A stretch of DNA of 64,000 bases from 54-19 sp038210655 (GTDB taxonomy: Bacteria > Chloroflexota > Chloroflexia > Chloroheliales > Chloroheliaceae). Positions 42,853 to 52,178 of this stretch are shown here, piece after piece. The DNA lies in contig JBBQWM010000027.1 in assembly GCA_038210655.1 (NCBI GenBank), positions 16,959-80,958 on the forward strand, written 5' to 3'. Both the position numbers and the translations under genes were made by a program. How positions within the stretch are numbered: position 1 is the stretch's first letter; every line of letters begins with the position of its first letter. The notes beneath the pieces are model-generated. The model worked only from the letters and a program-made list of their open reading frames with translations, searched no databases and was not told where the DNA came from.

Positions 42853-44664
42853 ATGACCCTGACCATTGACGAACGGGCGAAGGCGCAACCCTCAGCGCAA
42901 GGCCGCTGGGTACAAGTAGCCAGCCTTGCCGAGGTAGAGGCCGAAAACAGCCTGACCGTCCAGGCCGAGAGTAACGTGGTAGTTCTGTTCAAGTTCGAGG
43001 GGCAAGTTTACGCGGTCGATAATCGGTGTCCGCACATGGGCTTTCCGCTCGACAAGGGAACCGTCAGCGATGGGATTCTAACCTGTCACTGGCATCACGC
43101 CCGGTTTGATCTGGCAAGTGGCGGAACCTTCGATCAATGGGCCGACGACGTGCGAAGCTTCCCGGTCAAGGTCGAGGACGGTCAGGTCTGGCTCGATTTA
43201 ACCCAACCAGGCAACTACAAGCAACGCCAACAAAAGCGCCTCAAAGACGGCCTGGAACGCAGTATTCGGTTGGTGGTTGCCAAGAGCGTGCTGGGGCTTT
43301 TGCGCGACGAGTCCGATATGGATGCAGCAGCCAGTCTGCCGTTTGCTATCGGGTTGGACTACGGAGCGCGAAACCGACGCGGCGGTTGGAATACCGGCCA
43401 GACCATCAGCACCGTTATGATTAACCTCCTACCTCACCTGGAAACCGAGGACAAACCTCGCGCCCTCTATATCGGCCTGAACGCCATTGCGCGGGACTGC
43501 GCCGGGCAACCGGCCCGCTTTGCGATTGAACCCTTGCCGAGTACTGAAACCGACTTGCCGACCCTCAAACGCTGGTTCCGCCAATTTATCGAAGTGCGCG
43601 ACATTGAAGGAGCCGAACGTTGCATAGTTTCAGCGGTGCGGGCGGGTCATTCGCCGGTCGCTATCGCCGATCTGCTCTTTGCCGCTGCGACCGATCATCG
43701 CTTGATCGATGTTGGGCATGTGCTGGACTTTACGAATAAGGCGTTCGAGGCGCTCGACCGGGCCGGATGGCAGGCAGCGGAAGTGACCCTCGCTAGTTTG
43801 ATCCCCAACTTTACCGGGGCCGAGCGGCAAGAGGAAACTAATTCATGGCGCAACCCGGTCAATCTGGTTGCAATTTTGGAGCAGGCTTTTGCGGCTATGC
43901 CACATTCTATCGAACGTGGCGTGGGTAAGCATTGGGAGATTGCTACAGCCTGGCCTGGCCTGGTTCCCGTGCTGCTGGGCGACGATCCGCAGACGATCAG
44001 CACCGCCCTCTTAACCGCTCTCGAAGCGGGCGCGACTTTCGAGGAACTGGCCCAGGTCGTCGCCTATGCCGCCTTGCGCCGGGTGGCTCAGTTCCACATC
44101 ACCAACGAGTTCGACGATTGGAACACGGTTCACCACACCTTCACCTACTCGAACGCCCTCCATCAGGCGATGCGCCGCAGCCCTTCGCCCGAACTATTGC
44201 GCGGGGTCTGGGACGCAGCAATGAGTATCTACCTGGATCGCTTCTTAAACGTCCCGGCTACCAAACTACCTCAACCGACCGCACAGGATGTCGTCGGAGT
44301 AAAGCCGGAAGAGTTGCTCTCGCAACTGCTTGACCTCTTCAACCATCAACAGCAGGTCAACCGGGCGGGCGAACTGACTGCCCGCTATTTGGCAACCGGG
44401 GCCGACCCTGCCGGTCTAATTGCTACGCTCGGCAAAGCCCTGTTGCGCGAGGATGCCGGTTTCCATCCGATCCAGTCGCTCGAAGCCGCCGTTCGGCAGT
44501 ACTACCTGCTGGCAGCCCGCCCCGAAACGGCAGCCTGCGCCCCGCACGCCCTGGTCGCTGCTACTCGCTATCTGGCGGCCCACTTTCCTACGCCGCGCTC
44601 GGCCAACCAGACCTATTTAATTGCGCTCCGTCTCAATCGGGGTGAAAAGGTCTTTGAGGAATAA
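42853..44664 (+). CDS. Rieske [2Fe-2S] domain fused to a large helical domain
   Basis: 603 residues. Residues 17-117 form a soluble Rieske domain with ligand motifs CPHMG (C-x-H) and CHWHH (C-x-x-H), as in dioxygenase ferredoxins. Residues 130-603 are helical and rich in Ala/Leu with repeated patterns (ALYIGLNAIARDC, VSAVRAGHSPVAIADLLFAAATDHRLIDVGHVLDFTNKAFEAL); I do not recognise a domain. Histidines there (DHRLIDVGH, YAALRRVAQFHITNEFDDWNTVHHTF) might bind metal. An oxidoreductase role is inferred only from the Rieske part. The AAGGAGAAACGCT site fixes the start. Confidence 0.85.
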   Translation: MTLTIDERAKAQPSAQGRWVQVASLAEVEAENSLTVQAESNVVVLFKFEGQVYAVDNRCPHMGFPLDKGTVSDGILTCHWHHARFDLASGGTFDQWADDVRSFPVKVEDGQVWLDLTQPGNYKQRQQKRLKDGLERSIRLVVAKSVLGLLRDESDMDAAASLPFAIGLDYGARNRRGGWNTGQTISTVMINLLPHLETEDKPRALYIGLNAIARDCAGQPARFAIEPLPSTETDLPTLKRWFRQFIEVRDIEGAERCIVSAVRAGHSPVAIADLLFAAATDHRLIDVGHVLDFTNKAFEALDRAGWQAAEVTLASLIPNFTGAERQEETNSWRNPVNLVAILEQAFAAMPHSIERGVGKHWEIATAWPGLVPVLLGDDPQTISTALLTALEAGATFEELAQVVAYAALRRVAQFHITNEFDDWNTVHHTFTYSNALHQAMRRSPSPELLRGVWDAAMSIYLDRFLNVPATKLPQPTAQDVVGVKPEELLSQLLDLFNHQQQVNRAGELTARYLATGADPAGLIATLGKALLREDAGFHPIQSLEAAVRQYYLLAARPETAACAPHALVAATRYLAAHFPTPRSANQTYLIALRLNRGEKVFEE

Positions 44665-45197
44665 AAAGGCTATAAAATAGCGGAAGCCTATCCCGGTACT
44701 AGATAGGCTTCCTGATTAGGTTGGTTAGTGTAGACAGGTATAATTTTTCTATGTGACCGGGCAACCCAGGCACTCAAGTTCCGAGCTTGAGCGCCGTCGC
44801 CCCCGAACTGTGTAACACCCTACTCCAGTTCGACCCCTCAATCCCTCTCTTCGTAATCTGCGTGTTTTCCTTGTTGATGTCATTATAAAGGTTTAATATT
44901 TCGAGATTACGAAGCTAATATTACGCTGGTATGAAGTTTTTGGCTTCGTGATAGATAAAAGCTACTTGGTGGTCTATTTTATGCTTAATTCTGGTCTCGC
45001 TACTTGAACCTGCGCAAAAAACTAACGCTCACCTGCCGCAACGCAAAGGCTTGCCCACTTGTATCCGGCATGTTATATTAATCGCACGATAGGACGACTT
45101 GAGCGCTGAGTGTGAAGTGTAATTTACTTCTAATTTCTGACTTCTAATTTCTAATTTCTTAGTCCTTCTTAGTCCAACGAAAGCGAGTTAAGAGCGA
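44665..45197. other. gene-free stretch after the Rieske gene
   Basis: Contains the hairpin at 44682-44712 and, near the next gene, short direct TTCTAATTTCTGACTT repeats (45125-45165). No gene or RNA is recognised. Confidence 0.45.
44682..44712 (+). terminator. hairpin after the Rieske gene
   Basis: GGAAGCCTAT (44682-44691) and ATAGGCTTCC (44703-44712) form a perfect ten-bp stem 18 bases after the stop. The tail is only moderately T-rich, so termination strength is uncertain. Confidence 0.6.
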
Positions 45198-46265
45198 ATG
45201 AGCGAGATTAACTTTATTGAGGGCATTACCCAGCAGCGGATCAAAACCGAGCGGCTAGAGGTAGCTTACCTGGAAGCCGGAAAACCGGGTGGTACTCCTG
45301 TAGTGCTGCTACACGGCAACGTCAGTTGTAGCTGGTTTTTTGAGGATTTGATGTTGACATTGGTTGGGGAAGGCTACCGGATTTATGCGCCCGATATGCG
45401 GGGCTATGGCGATAGCGAGGTTTTGCCGGTCGATGCAACCCGTGGGGTCACGGATTTTTCGGATGACCTGGATAGCTTTGTACGGGCCTTAGATTTGCCC
45501 CGCTTTCATTTGCTGGGCTGGTCGCTGGGTGGCAACGTGGTTATGCAATACGCGATGGACTATGGCACGACATTACGTTCGCTAACCTTACAGGCTGCTG
45601 GATCGCCTTTTGGAGTCGGTGGTACGCACGGCCTGGAAGGTGCGCTAAACTACCCGGACGCTGCCGGGTCGGGGGGCGGTCTGGTCAACCCGGATTTGTT
45701 GCAACGCATGAAAGACGGCGACCGCAGCAGCGATAGCCCAAACTCACCCCGTAACGTTATGAACAGTTTGTATTTCAAGCCGCCTTTTAAGGCCAGCCCG
45801 GAGCGCGAGGAAATTTATGTATCGGCAATGCTTTCTACCAAAATCGGGCCGGGCAGTTATCCGGGCGATTTCACCCCTTCCGACAACTGGCCCAACCTTG
45901 CACCCGGCCCGTTAGGATTTAACAATACGCTCTCGCCCAAATATCTTAATCAGTCTGGCTTTGCCACCATCAACCCCAAACCGACGGTACTGTGGGTACG
46001 AGGCGATAGCGATCTGATTGTAGGCGATAACTCGCTGATCGATATGGGGTATCTGGGACAGTTGGGGTACGTACCGGGTTGGCCCGGTCTGGAAGTTTTT
46101 CCGCCTCAGCCAATGGTCTCGCAACTCCGTCATATGCTAGATCAGTATCAGGCCAACGGTGGCTCCTATAGCGAAATCGTGTTGACCGATTGCGGCCATT
46201 CTCCGCACATCGAAAAGCCTACCGAGTTTAACAGCCACTTCCTGAGTTTTCTCAGTTTGCACTAG
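45198..46265 (+). CDS. alpha/beta hydrolase
   Basis: 355 residues. VVLLHGNVSCSWFFEDL (oxyanion HGN), PDMRGYGDSE, the nucleophile elbow LLGWSLGGNVVMQYA near 107 and the general-base stretch LTDCGHSPHIEKPTEF near 335 place it in the alpha/beta hydrolase superfamily; the acid is probably in WVRGDSDLIV near 265. It is longer than typical, with an insert (about 145-240) of unusual content, probably a lid. Substrate unknown. No signal peptide. Confidence 0.88.
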   Translation: MSEINFIEGITQQRIKTERLEVAYLEAGKPGGTPVVLLHGNVSCSWFFEDLMLTLVGEGYRIYAPDMRGYGDSEVLPVDATRGVTDFSDDLDSFVRALDLPRFHLLGWSLGGNVVMQYAMDYGTTLRSLTLQAAGSPFGVGGTHGLEGALNYPDAAGSGGGLVNPDLLQRMKDGDRSSDSPNSPRNVMNSLYFKPPFKASPEREEIYVSAMLSTKIGPGSYPGDFTPSDNWPNLAPGPLGFNNTLSPKYLNQSGFATINPKPTVLWVRGDSDLIVGDNSLIDMGYLGQLGYVPGWPGLEVFPPQPMVSQLRHMLDQYQANGGSYSEIVLTDCGHSPHIEKPTEFNSHFLSFLSLH

Positions 46266-46309
46266 GGCAGGGCTTGCTTACAATCTTGATGGCGGGGCTT
46301 GTACCTTAC

Positions 46310-46409
46310 AGCAAATTGCAAAGACATTGGGCTGGTAGGGGCAACCCAGGGTGGTTGCCCGTGAAAACCCAGCCCAATCTCCCAGGGCAACCACAAGGGT
46401 CGCCCTTAC
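46310..46409. repeat. GTAGGGGCAACC-variant palindromic repeat, copy 6, with extended flank
   Basis: The inverted repeat (46335-46409) carries the variants GGGGCAACC and GGTTGCCC, and shares the flank AATTGCAAAGACATTGGGCT with the copy at 22945-23045. It is more diverged than the others. Confidence 0.75.
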
Positions 46410-46807
46410 CGGGATATTTTATTATTTTTGAGTCTCTTACTAAAGTCACTCGGAAACATCTTTTGATTCATCTTCGTGACCCGTCCAGCCAAAATATCCA
46501 GTATCCATTCGGCAAAGTAAGGGGTTTCCTGCACCATAAAGCGGAATTGTTCTGATTTAATTACCACAAGTTGACAGTTTGTAGTAGCAACGGCGCTCGC
46601 AGTCCGGGTAAGTAAGCTAATCATTACCATCTCACCCAAAACCCCGCCCGGTTCAACTACCTCTATTACTTGCTCACCCAGACGGATTTCTACTCGGCCT
46701 TCTTGAACCACATACATTTCATCCCCGTAATCACCAACCTGAAAAATAAATTCACCGGCTGAAAAGGTTTTGATGTTGCGGTTGTGCTTAAAGAAATTCA
46801 AGGTCAT
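46406..46807 (-). CDS. cyclic-nucleotide-binding domain protein
   Basis: 133 residues, a single cNMP-binding beta-roll (about 12-118): FSAGEFIFQVGDYGDEMYVVQEGRVEIRLGE and the phosphate-binding cassette GGVLGEMVMISLLTRTASAVATT, with GE and the Arg-like position retained. There is no DNA-binding domain, so it may act on partner proteins. It lies nine bases after a second protein of the same kind, in an operon. The 3' end overlaps the repeat edge. Confidence 0.82.
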   Translation of the reverse strand: MTLNFFKHNRNIKTFSAGEFIFQVGDYGDEMYVVQEGRVEIRLGEQVIEVVEPGGVLGEMVMISLLTRTASAVATTNCQLVVIKSEQFRFMVQETPYFAEWILDILAGRVTKMNQKMFPSDFSKRLKNNKISR

Positions 46808-46815
46808 CTCTGGGA

Positions 46816-47232
46816 TTACCGCCTTTCTATATCGTCATTAATGAATGAGTCATAATGATTATAGAGAGAGGTAGGTGGCGGGCTGCTACTTACAATTCGC
46901 ATGCAATAGGCCATCGTCTTTAATACTTGTCTTAGAAAAGGTAAGTTATAATGCTTTAGCAAGTCAATCTCGGCTAAAGTGAGGGATACCACCCGGCAAT
47001 CGGTATAGGCAATCGCGGTAGCAGTGCTTTTTTCTTCGCCAATCAAGGCCATTTCGCCAAAAAAGCCCCCCTCCTCAATAGTCTCTATCAATTGGTTTTT
47101 AACATAAATGCCAACTGTACCTTCCAATACCACAAAAAACTGTTCGCCTACCTGACCCTCTTGAAAGATGACTTGACCAGCCCTATAACCCTGACCAGGG
47201 GTGGTTTGATACGTATTTTCCATTGTTTGCAC
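46816..47232 (-). CDS. second cyclic-nucleotide-binding domain protein
   Basis: 138 residues; beta-roll with YRAGQVIFQEGQVGEQFFVVLEGTVGIYVKNQ and cassette GGFFGEMALIGEEKSTATAIAYTDC. The Arg that contacts the nucleotide phosphate is replaced (EEKSTATA), so ligand binding may differ. No HTH. An AAAGG 11 bases before GTG 47232 supports that start; an ATG at 47223 is possible. It is divergent from the NB-ARC/LuxR regulator. Confidence 0.8.
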   Translation of the reverse strand: MQTMENTYQTTPGQGYRAGQVIFQEGQVGEQFFVVLEGTVGIYVKNQLIETIEEGGFFGEMALIGEEKSTATAIAYTDCRVVSLTLAEIDLLKHYNLPFLRQVLKTMAYCMRIVSSSPPPTSLYNHYDSFINDDIERR

Positions 47233-47508
47233 TGTCTTACTAGCCTTTCTATAAATTCGCTCTTAAAAAGATACTCTTCTTAATTTAGCCTATTTTGTCA
47301 ATTAGCACATCTACAAAATTACACATTTGGTTAGAAAGCGTAAAAAGAGGGTTAACCGGGCGATGTGTGAAATTACCCAACGAGCGGTCTAGGTCTAAAG
47401 ACCTATATAAACTGGTCTAAAAGTCTCATATTGTTGCAAAATGTGATCTATTGCCTTTATTTTGGGGACACCTTATAATTATAATTATTTCCAGGAGAAC
47501 CAATAAAC
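47233..47508. other. divergent promoter region (cNMP pair / NB-ARC-LuxR)
   Basis: The 276 bp region contains the promoter at 47451-47479. AGACCTATATAAACTGGTCT near 47396-47415 is an imperfect dyad that could be an operator. Confidence 0.4.
47451..47479 (+). promoter_or_regulatory. sigma70-type promoter for the NB-ARC/LuxR gene
   Basis: TTGCCT (47451-47456) and TATAAT (47474-47479) are exactly 17 bp apart, about 30 bases before the start codon. Confidence 0.65.
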
Positions 47509-50184
47509 TTGAAGCGAAAAAAACTATTTCAGGGTTATAACAGACCCATAACAAATCAGAACAAAAGGGCTAAATCAACCAATCTTTTGCATTTGGTGAC
47601 ACCTTTGGTGAGCGGTACCTCTAAGCCCAAAAATAATAACTTACCTGTTTTGCTGACTCCTTTTATCGATAGACAGCCCGAAGTTGAGGCAGTTTGTGAT
47701 TTGATTGACGATCCAGCCGTCCACCTGGTGACGTTGTATGGCACAGCAGGGACTGGCAAAACTCGGCTTAGTCTAGCTGTAGCCGAGAAACTGTATGCTC
47801 AATTCCAGGATGGCGCTTTCTTTGTAAATCTGGCCCCCATAAATACCCCGGAATTGGGGTTGGTTGCGATTGCCCAGACTTTAGGGCTGCAAGACCAAAG
47901 TCAGTTACCGTTGTTTAAAAAATTACAAAATTATTTGCAAAAACGTGAAGTATTGCTTATTTTGGATAATTTTGAACAGATTGTAGGGTTGGGTTCGGCT
48001 ATTTCGGAACTACTAACGGCGGCCCCTCAACTTAAAGTGCTTGTTACCAGTCGGGTAGTTCTCCAACTTTATGGCGAGTATGTCTATACTGTACCGACCT
48101 TACATCTGCCCGTTCTGACCGACGAGACTTCTTTTGAAACCCTTTCCGAAAACGAAGCGATCAGGCTCTTTGTGCAATGCGCCAGTATGGTCAACTCTGC
48201 TTTCAAGTTGACCGAAGCAAATGCCCGCTCTATCGCGAGTTTGTGTATTCATCTGGAAGGCTTGCCTTTAGCGATAGAGTTGGCGGCGGCCCGTTGTAAT
48301 GTATTTTCGCCGCAAGTTTTGTTAGACCGTTTAGCAAAAGCCAGTAATAGCCGGTTTGAGCTACTGGTGGGCGGATTTTCTAACCTTCCTCCCCGTCAGA
48401 AAACTTTGGTCGATGCGATGGAATGGAGTTATCAATTATTAAGCGAGCCGGAAAAACAACTCTTTAGAAGATTAGGTATCATGGTGGATAGTTGCTCGCT
48501 TGAGATGGCGGAAGCGCTAGACAGTGATAAGACTTCTACGCTCGAAACCATTATTTCCTTGCTCAACAAAAGTTTGTTGAGGCAGGTAGAAGCGATGCCC
48601 GGCGAAGAATTGCGCTTTACTATGCTGGAAACTATTCGCGAGTATGCCTGGGCAAAACTGATCGAAGCGGACGAATTGGAAGTGGTTAGAACCGCCTATA
48701 TCGGCTACCTTACCGAAATGGTGGAGATCGGTGCAGTGCATCTAAAAAAACCAGACCAATTAAACTGGCTTAAACACCTGGAAGCAGACCACCCTAATAT
48801 TTTGAGTGCTTTGGATTACTTAATTGAAAACGAGAAAGCGGAAGGGGCTTTTCGGCTGGGCGGTAGTATTTGGGAAGTCTGGTGGCGCTGGGGCTATCTT
48901 AATCAAGGGCGGCAATGGCTCAACAAAATTTTGTGGCTTAATCGGGCTAAAGTAGAAAAAACTTTGCAGGCCAGGATTTTGGAGGGGGTAGCTTATCTGG
49001 CGATGCATCAAAGCGATTATCGTACCGCTGAGACTTGTTTTATACAGAGTATCGAAATTTGGCGGGAGAATGGGGTCAGTAAAAATTTAGGTGATACTAT
49101 TAGCGGTCTGGCCGGAACTTACCGTATTCTGGGTAACTATGAGCAGGCTTTGCAATTGAACTACGAAGCTTTGGATTTATTTCGCGTACTGGGCGAGGCA
49201 ATCAATGAAGCCGACAGCCTTTGTAATATTGCCTGGCAATTGATGGAACGAGGTAATTACAAATCAGTCCAATCCATGCTGGAAGAGGCGCTGGCTATCC
49301 ATACCAACGCAAAATATCATTCTGGGGTTGCTCGCACCAAAGTCTATCTGGGTGATATTTTATGGCGTAAAAACGACCCGGTTCAGGCTATCCGGCACCT
49401 GGAAGAAGGGGTAGCAATGCTTCGGGAGGTAAACCACCGGATTCGGGTACCAAGTGGCCTCTATCGGCTTGGTTTGGTCTATCTTTGCCAGGGGCAACTA
49501 GCCGTAGCCGAAAAGCTCTTTGAAGAAAGTGTCGAAATGTCGGAGGAGATGCACAAACCGCTCGATTTAAGCTATGCCTACAGCAATTTAGGTTTACTTA
49601 GAATGATCCAAAATAATTTAAATGAGGCAGAGACATTATTCCACCAGTCCCTGAACTTGCGCTCTGAACTGGGTCAACTGGAAGGGGTATTATGGAGCTT
49701 GGAAGGTTTGGCAGTTCTTGCCGTAAAGCAGGCTAAATATAACGAGGCCCAACAATGGCTGGAAGAAGCCCAGACTTTACGTCAAGATATAGCCGCCCCG
49801 GTCTTGCCGCATACTCTTAAATATATTTTGCCGGAACTGATGAGCTTTCAAAACGGCGATAAAAATGCTCTCCGTAAGCTTGACCGCCTTAAACCTAAAC
49901 TCCCGGCCCTAAATGGGAGCGTTGCAGTTGAAGCACACCCGACGGTCGCTTCAACATTGGCTGACCAGGCGTTATATTTTGGCTTCGAGCAGGTATCTTT
50001 GAGTGAGCGCGAGAGCGAAGTCCTTAAACTGGTGGCCCAGGGGCATCCCAATATCCAAATCGCCAAAATCTTAGTCATCAGCCCCGGTACAGTCAACAAC
50101 CATCTCACCTCGATTTACAGTAAGCTAGGGGTCAATTCACGCACCGCCGCCATTCGGTACGCCCTTGACCATAATTTGCTCTAA
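47509..50184 (+). CDS. NB-ARC ATPase - TPR - LuxR-type transcription regulator
   Basis: 891 residues, TTG start with CAGGAG upstream. The STAND-type ATPase part (about 45-340): P-loop LYGTAGTGKTRLS, Walker B VLLILDNFEQIV, sensor TSRVVL, GLPLAIELAAARC. A winged-helix-like region (LSEPEKQLFRRLGIM), then tetratricopeptide-like repeats (about 450-780; ISGLAGTYRILGNYEQALQLNYEALDLFRVLGE). The C-terminal LuxR HTH: LSERESEVLKLVAQGHPNIQIAKILVISPGTVNNHLTSIYSKLGVNSRTAA. This is the MalT/LAL-like layout: ligand-controlled ATPase activity drives DNA binding. Its ligand is unknown. Confidence 0.92.
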   Translation: MKRKKLFQGYNRPITNQNKRAKSTNLLHLVTPLVSGTSKPKNNNLPVLLTPFIDRQPEVEAVCDLIDDPAVHLVTLYGTAGTGKTRLSLAVAEKLYAQFQDGAFFVNLAPINTPELGLVAIAQTLGLQDQSQLPLFKKLQNYLQKREVLLILDNFEQIVGLGSAISELLTAAPQLKVLVTSRVVLQLYGEYVYTVPTLHLPVLTDETSFETLSENEAIRLFVQCASMVNSAFKLTEANARSIASLCIHLEGLPLAIELAAARCNVFSPQVLLDRLAKASNSRFELLVGGFSNLPPRQKTLVDAMEWSYQLLSEPEKQLFRRLGIMVDSCSLEMAEALDSDKTSTLETIISLLNKSLLRQVEAMPGEELRFTMLETIREYAWAKLIEADELEVVRTAYIGYLTEMVEIGAVHLKKPDQLNWLKHLEADHPNILSALDYLIENEKAEGAFRLGGSIWEVWWRWGYLNQGRQWLNKILWLNRAKVEKTLQARILEGVAYLAMHQSDYRTAETCFIQSIEIWRENGVSKNLGDTISGLAGTYRILGNYEQALQLNYEALDLFRVLGEAINEADSLCNIAWQLMERGNYKSVQSMLEEALAIHTNAKYHSGVARTKVYLGDILWRKNDPVQAIRHLEEGVAMLREVNHRIRVPSGLYRLGLVYLCQGQLAVAEKLFEESVEMSEEMHKPLDLSYAYSNLGLLRMIQNNLNEAETLFHQSLNLRSELGQLEGVLWSLEGLAVLAVKQAKYNEAQQWLEEAQTLRQDIAAPVLPHTLKYILPELMSFQNGDKNALRKLDRLKPKLPALNGSVAVEAHPTVASTLADQALYFGFEQVSLSERESEVLKLVAQGHPNIQIAKILVISPGTVNNHLTSIYSKLGVNSRTAAIRYALDHNLL

Positions 50185-50193
50185 GCACACAGC

Positions 50194-50219
50194 GGGGATA
50201 ACCCATCAACGTTATCCCC
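50194..50219 (+). terminator. hairpin after the NB-ARC/LuxR gene
   Basis: GGGGATAAC and GTTATCCCC form a nine-bp perfect stem with an eight-nt loop 10 bases after the stop. A CACTCCTCTTCATTTCC tail follows, not a full T-run. Confidence 0.6.
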
Positions 50220-50451
50220 CACTCCTCTTCATTTCCCCCGCGAATTTTAGGTTATGAGTCTTTTGCCAGCTTTCGTTTGGCTTTAACTTTAGTTTTTTGT
50301 GGGGTCTTGGGCTGGTTAAGCTTGACTGGCAGGTTGCTTACCGTAACTCTGATTTCTTACACAACCCCCGACTTTTGTGAGCTATGCTATAATTAGGCTT
50401 GCGAAGTAGAAGTTAAGGTAGGGCAGGTTTTGAAGAAAGCCAGAGTTTAAA

Positions 50452-51393
50452 ATGAGCCAGACAAGCATATTTGCCGGTCGTTGTGAGAATTATGAGTTGA
50501 GCGCCGTGCGGTCGGTAATCGCCCAGGCATTCGAGGCTTTTGGGGGAGCGCAGGCGCTGGTTAAACCGGGCGACCGGGTATTGCTCAAGCCCAATTTGCT
50601 GGCAGGTGTGGCGGCGGAAGAAGCTACTACCACTCACCCAACCATGGTAGCCGCCGTGATCGAGCAGGTGCAGGCCGCGCGAGGCATCCCATTTATCGCC
50701 GATAGTCCGGCCTTTGGAACCGCCCGGCAGGTGGCGGCCCGGTGTGGTATTCTGGAAGTTGCCGAGCGCTATAATGTGCCGGTACTCGAATTTGACCGCC
50801 CAGCGATTACTCGCGCTCCCGGTTCTAATCGTCGCTTAACGCTGGATGCCCAGGCGCTAGAAGCTGATAAAATTATTAATCTGGCAAAGTTCAAGAGCCA
50901 TTCCCAATTGTTGATGACCGGGCCAGTCAAGAATTTGTTCGGCTGTGTCAACGGCAAACGCAAACCAGTCTGGCATTTCCGGCTGGGCGATAGCGAAGGG
51001 GGTCGCCGGTTTGCCTCGATGCTACTCGATGTGTATTTGAGGCTCAAGCCGACCCTTAATATAGTAGATGGGATCGTGGCAATGGAAGGCAACGGCCCTC
51101 GGCGGGGGCAACCACGCCCGCTCCAGGTGGTGCTGGCTTCCCCCGATGCGATTGCGCTCGAACGGGCGATAGCCACTATTGTGCGGTTGCCGATAGATAC
51201 GCCGGTGCTGCAAGCTGCCGCCCGCCTTCAAATCGGGACTTCCGATCTGTCTCAAATCGAAGTCGTGGGTCGGGCGTTAGAAGAATTTGCAGTCGAGGAT
51301 TTTCTGCTGCCGGAAATGGTACCGATCTTTTTCAGCCCGACCCGCCTGGCCCGTAGCTACATCAAGGGCTTGCTTGCTAAACGAGCGGCTTGA
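50452..51393 (+). CDS. DUF362 domain protein
   Basis: 313 residues, all DUF362: PGDRVLLKPNLLAGVAAEEATTTHPTMVAAVIEQV near 42, GIPFIADSPAFGTARQV, IINLAKFKSHSQLLMTGPVKNLFGCV near 145, NIVDGIVAMEGNGPRRG and the later SPDAIALERAIATIV. There is no ferredoxin domain, unlike the longer forms. Function of the family is not established; some members are linked to Fe-S proteins. It is the first of four plus-strand genes with short spacing (50452-54521). Confidence 0.88.
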   Translation: MSQTSIFAGRCENYELSAVRSVIAQAFEAFGGAQALVKPGDRVLLKPNLLAGVAAEEATTTHPTMVAAVIEQVQAARGIPFIADSPAFGTARQVAARCGILEVAERYNVPVLEFDRPAITRAPGSNRRLTLDAQALEADKIINLAKFKSHSQLLMTGPVKNLFGCVNGKRKPVWHFRLGDSEGGRRFASMLLDVYLRLKPTLNIVDGIVAMEGNGPRRGQPRPLQVVLASPDAIALERAIATIVRLPIDTPVLQAAARLQIGTSDLSQIEVVGRALEEFAVEDFLLPEMVPIFFSPTRLARSYIKGLLAKRAA

Positions 51394-51409
51394 TCTGAAT
51401 GAGTAGAAA

Positions 51410-51784
51410 ATGACCAAGCCACTTATCAACCGGACTGCTAAAGAACCGCTCAGCCCCTGGGAACGGGCCTATAACTTGCTTCGGCCTTTGATCGTACCAA
51501 CCCTGGCGCTTTTGCCCGACCCGGAGTTTACAACCCGCCAGTTTGCAATCTATTTGCGGGCGACCGAACCAGGCGAAGAAGCTTATACCCAGGCGGTGTC
51601 GGGCTGGAAGGATAACCTGAACCTGGGGCGGCAGACTATTCACGGGCAGATTATCCCGCAGCTTTTGCGCGATGAGGGTCAGGCGAGTTGGGCCGGTTAT
51701 GTCTATAACGATCCGGCAGAAGAAGACGGCCTGAGCGTCCCGTCTCGCTGGCTCAAGCCGGGCTATAGCTACCCGGAGGATTAG
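51410..51784 (+). CDS. hypothetical soluble protein, 124 aa
   Basis: A soluble, charged protein with hydrophobic N-terminal segment RAYNLLRPLIVPTLALLPD but no membrane span, and a mixed second half (WKDNLNLGRQTIHGQIIPQLLRDEGQASWAGYVY). I do not recognise a domain. It starts 17 bases after DUF362, so it is probably part of the same operon. Confidence 0.6.
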   Translation: MTKPLINRTAKEPLSPWERAYNLLRPLIVPTLALLPDPEFTTRQFAIYLRATEPGEEAYTQAVSGWKDNLNLGRQTIHGQIIPQLLRDEGQASWAGYVYNDPAEEDGLSVPSRWLKPGYSYPED

Positions 51785-51856
51785 ATAAACTGTAAAGTCA
51801 TAAATCGTAAATTGCTCACCCCTCGCTTAGGGGTAAATCCTAGTGGGAGAACCAAA

Positions 51857-52159
51857 ATGCCTTCACCAAATAATGTCACCGAGTTGATAATGTTCGTCGG
51901 TGGTGCGCTTATTGTAGTAGTGGCCTTTTTGATTGCTTCGCGCTTTACCGGGATCGGTAAGCGGTTGACCGGCGACTGGAAGCCCGGCCCAATTGAACTG
52001 ACCCCTTTAGATGACCAACCGCCTCGCCAGCATCAACCCTACGTCGATCCACTGGCTCGTCTCAAACCGCACTATGCTATTATCCCGGTTCTGATTTTGA
52101 TGCTCTTCGCCTTTATCTACTATTTTCTTACCAAGAACACTTTTCAATCGGGAAATTAA
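51857..52159 (+). CDS. small two-helix membrane protein
   Basis: 100 residues: helix one (about 9-28, LIMFVGGALIVVVAFLIAS), a hydrophilic loop with PPRQHQPYVDPLARLKP, and helix two (about 72-91, YAIIPVLILMLFAFIYYFL). ATG 51857 was chosen with GGGAGAACC upstream. It lies 19 bases before the ABC permease gene. It may be an accessory subunit of that permease. Confidence 0.6.
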   Translation: MPSPNNVTELIMFVGGALIVVVAFLIASRFTGIGKRLTGDWKPGPIELTPLDDQPPRQHQPYVDPLARLKPHYAIIPVLILMLFAFIYYFLTKNTFQSGN

Positions 52160-52178
52160 CCAACGAAACGCTTGATAA

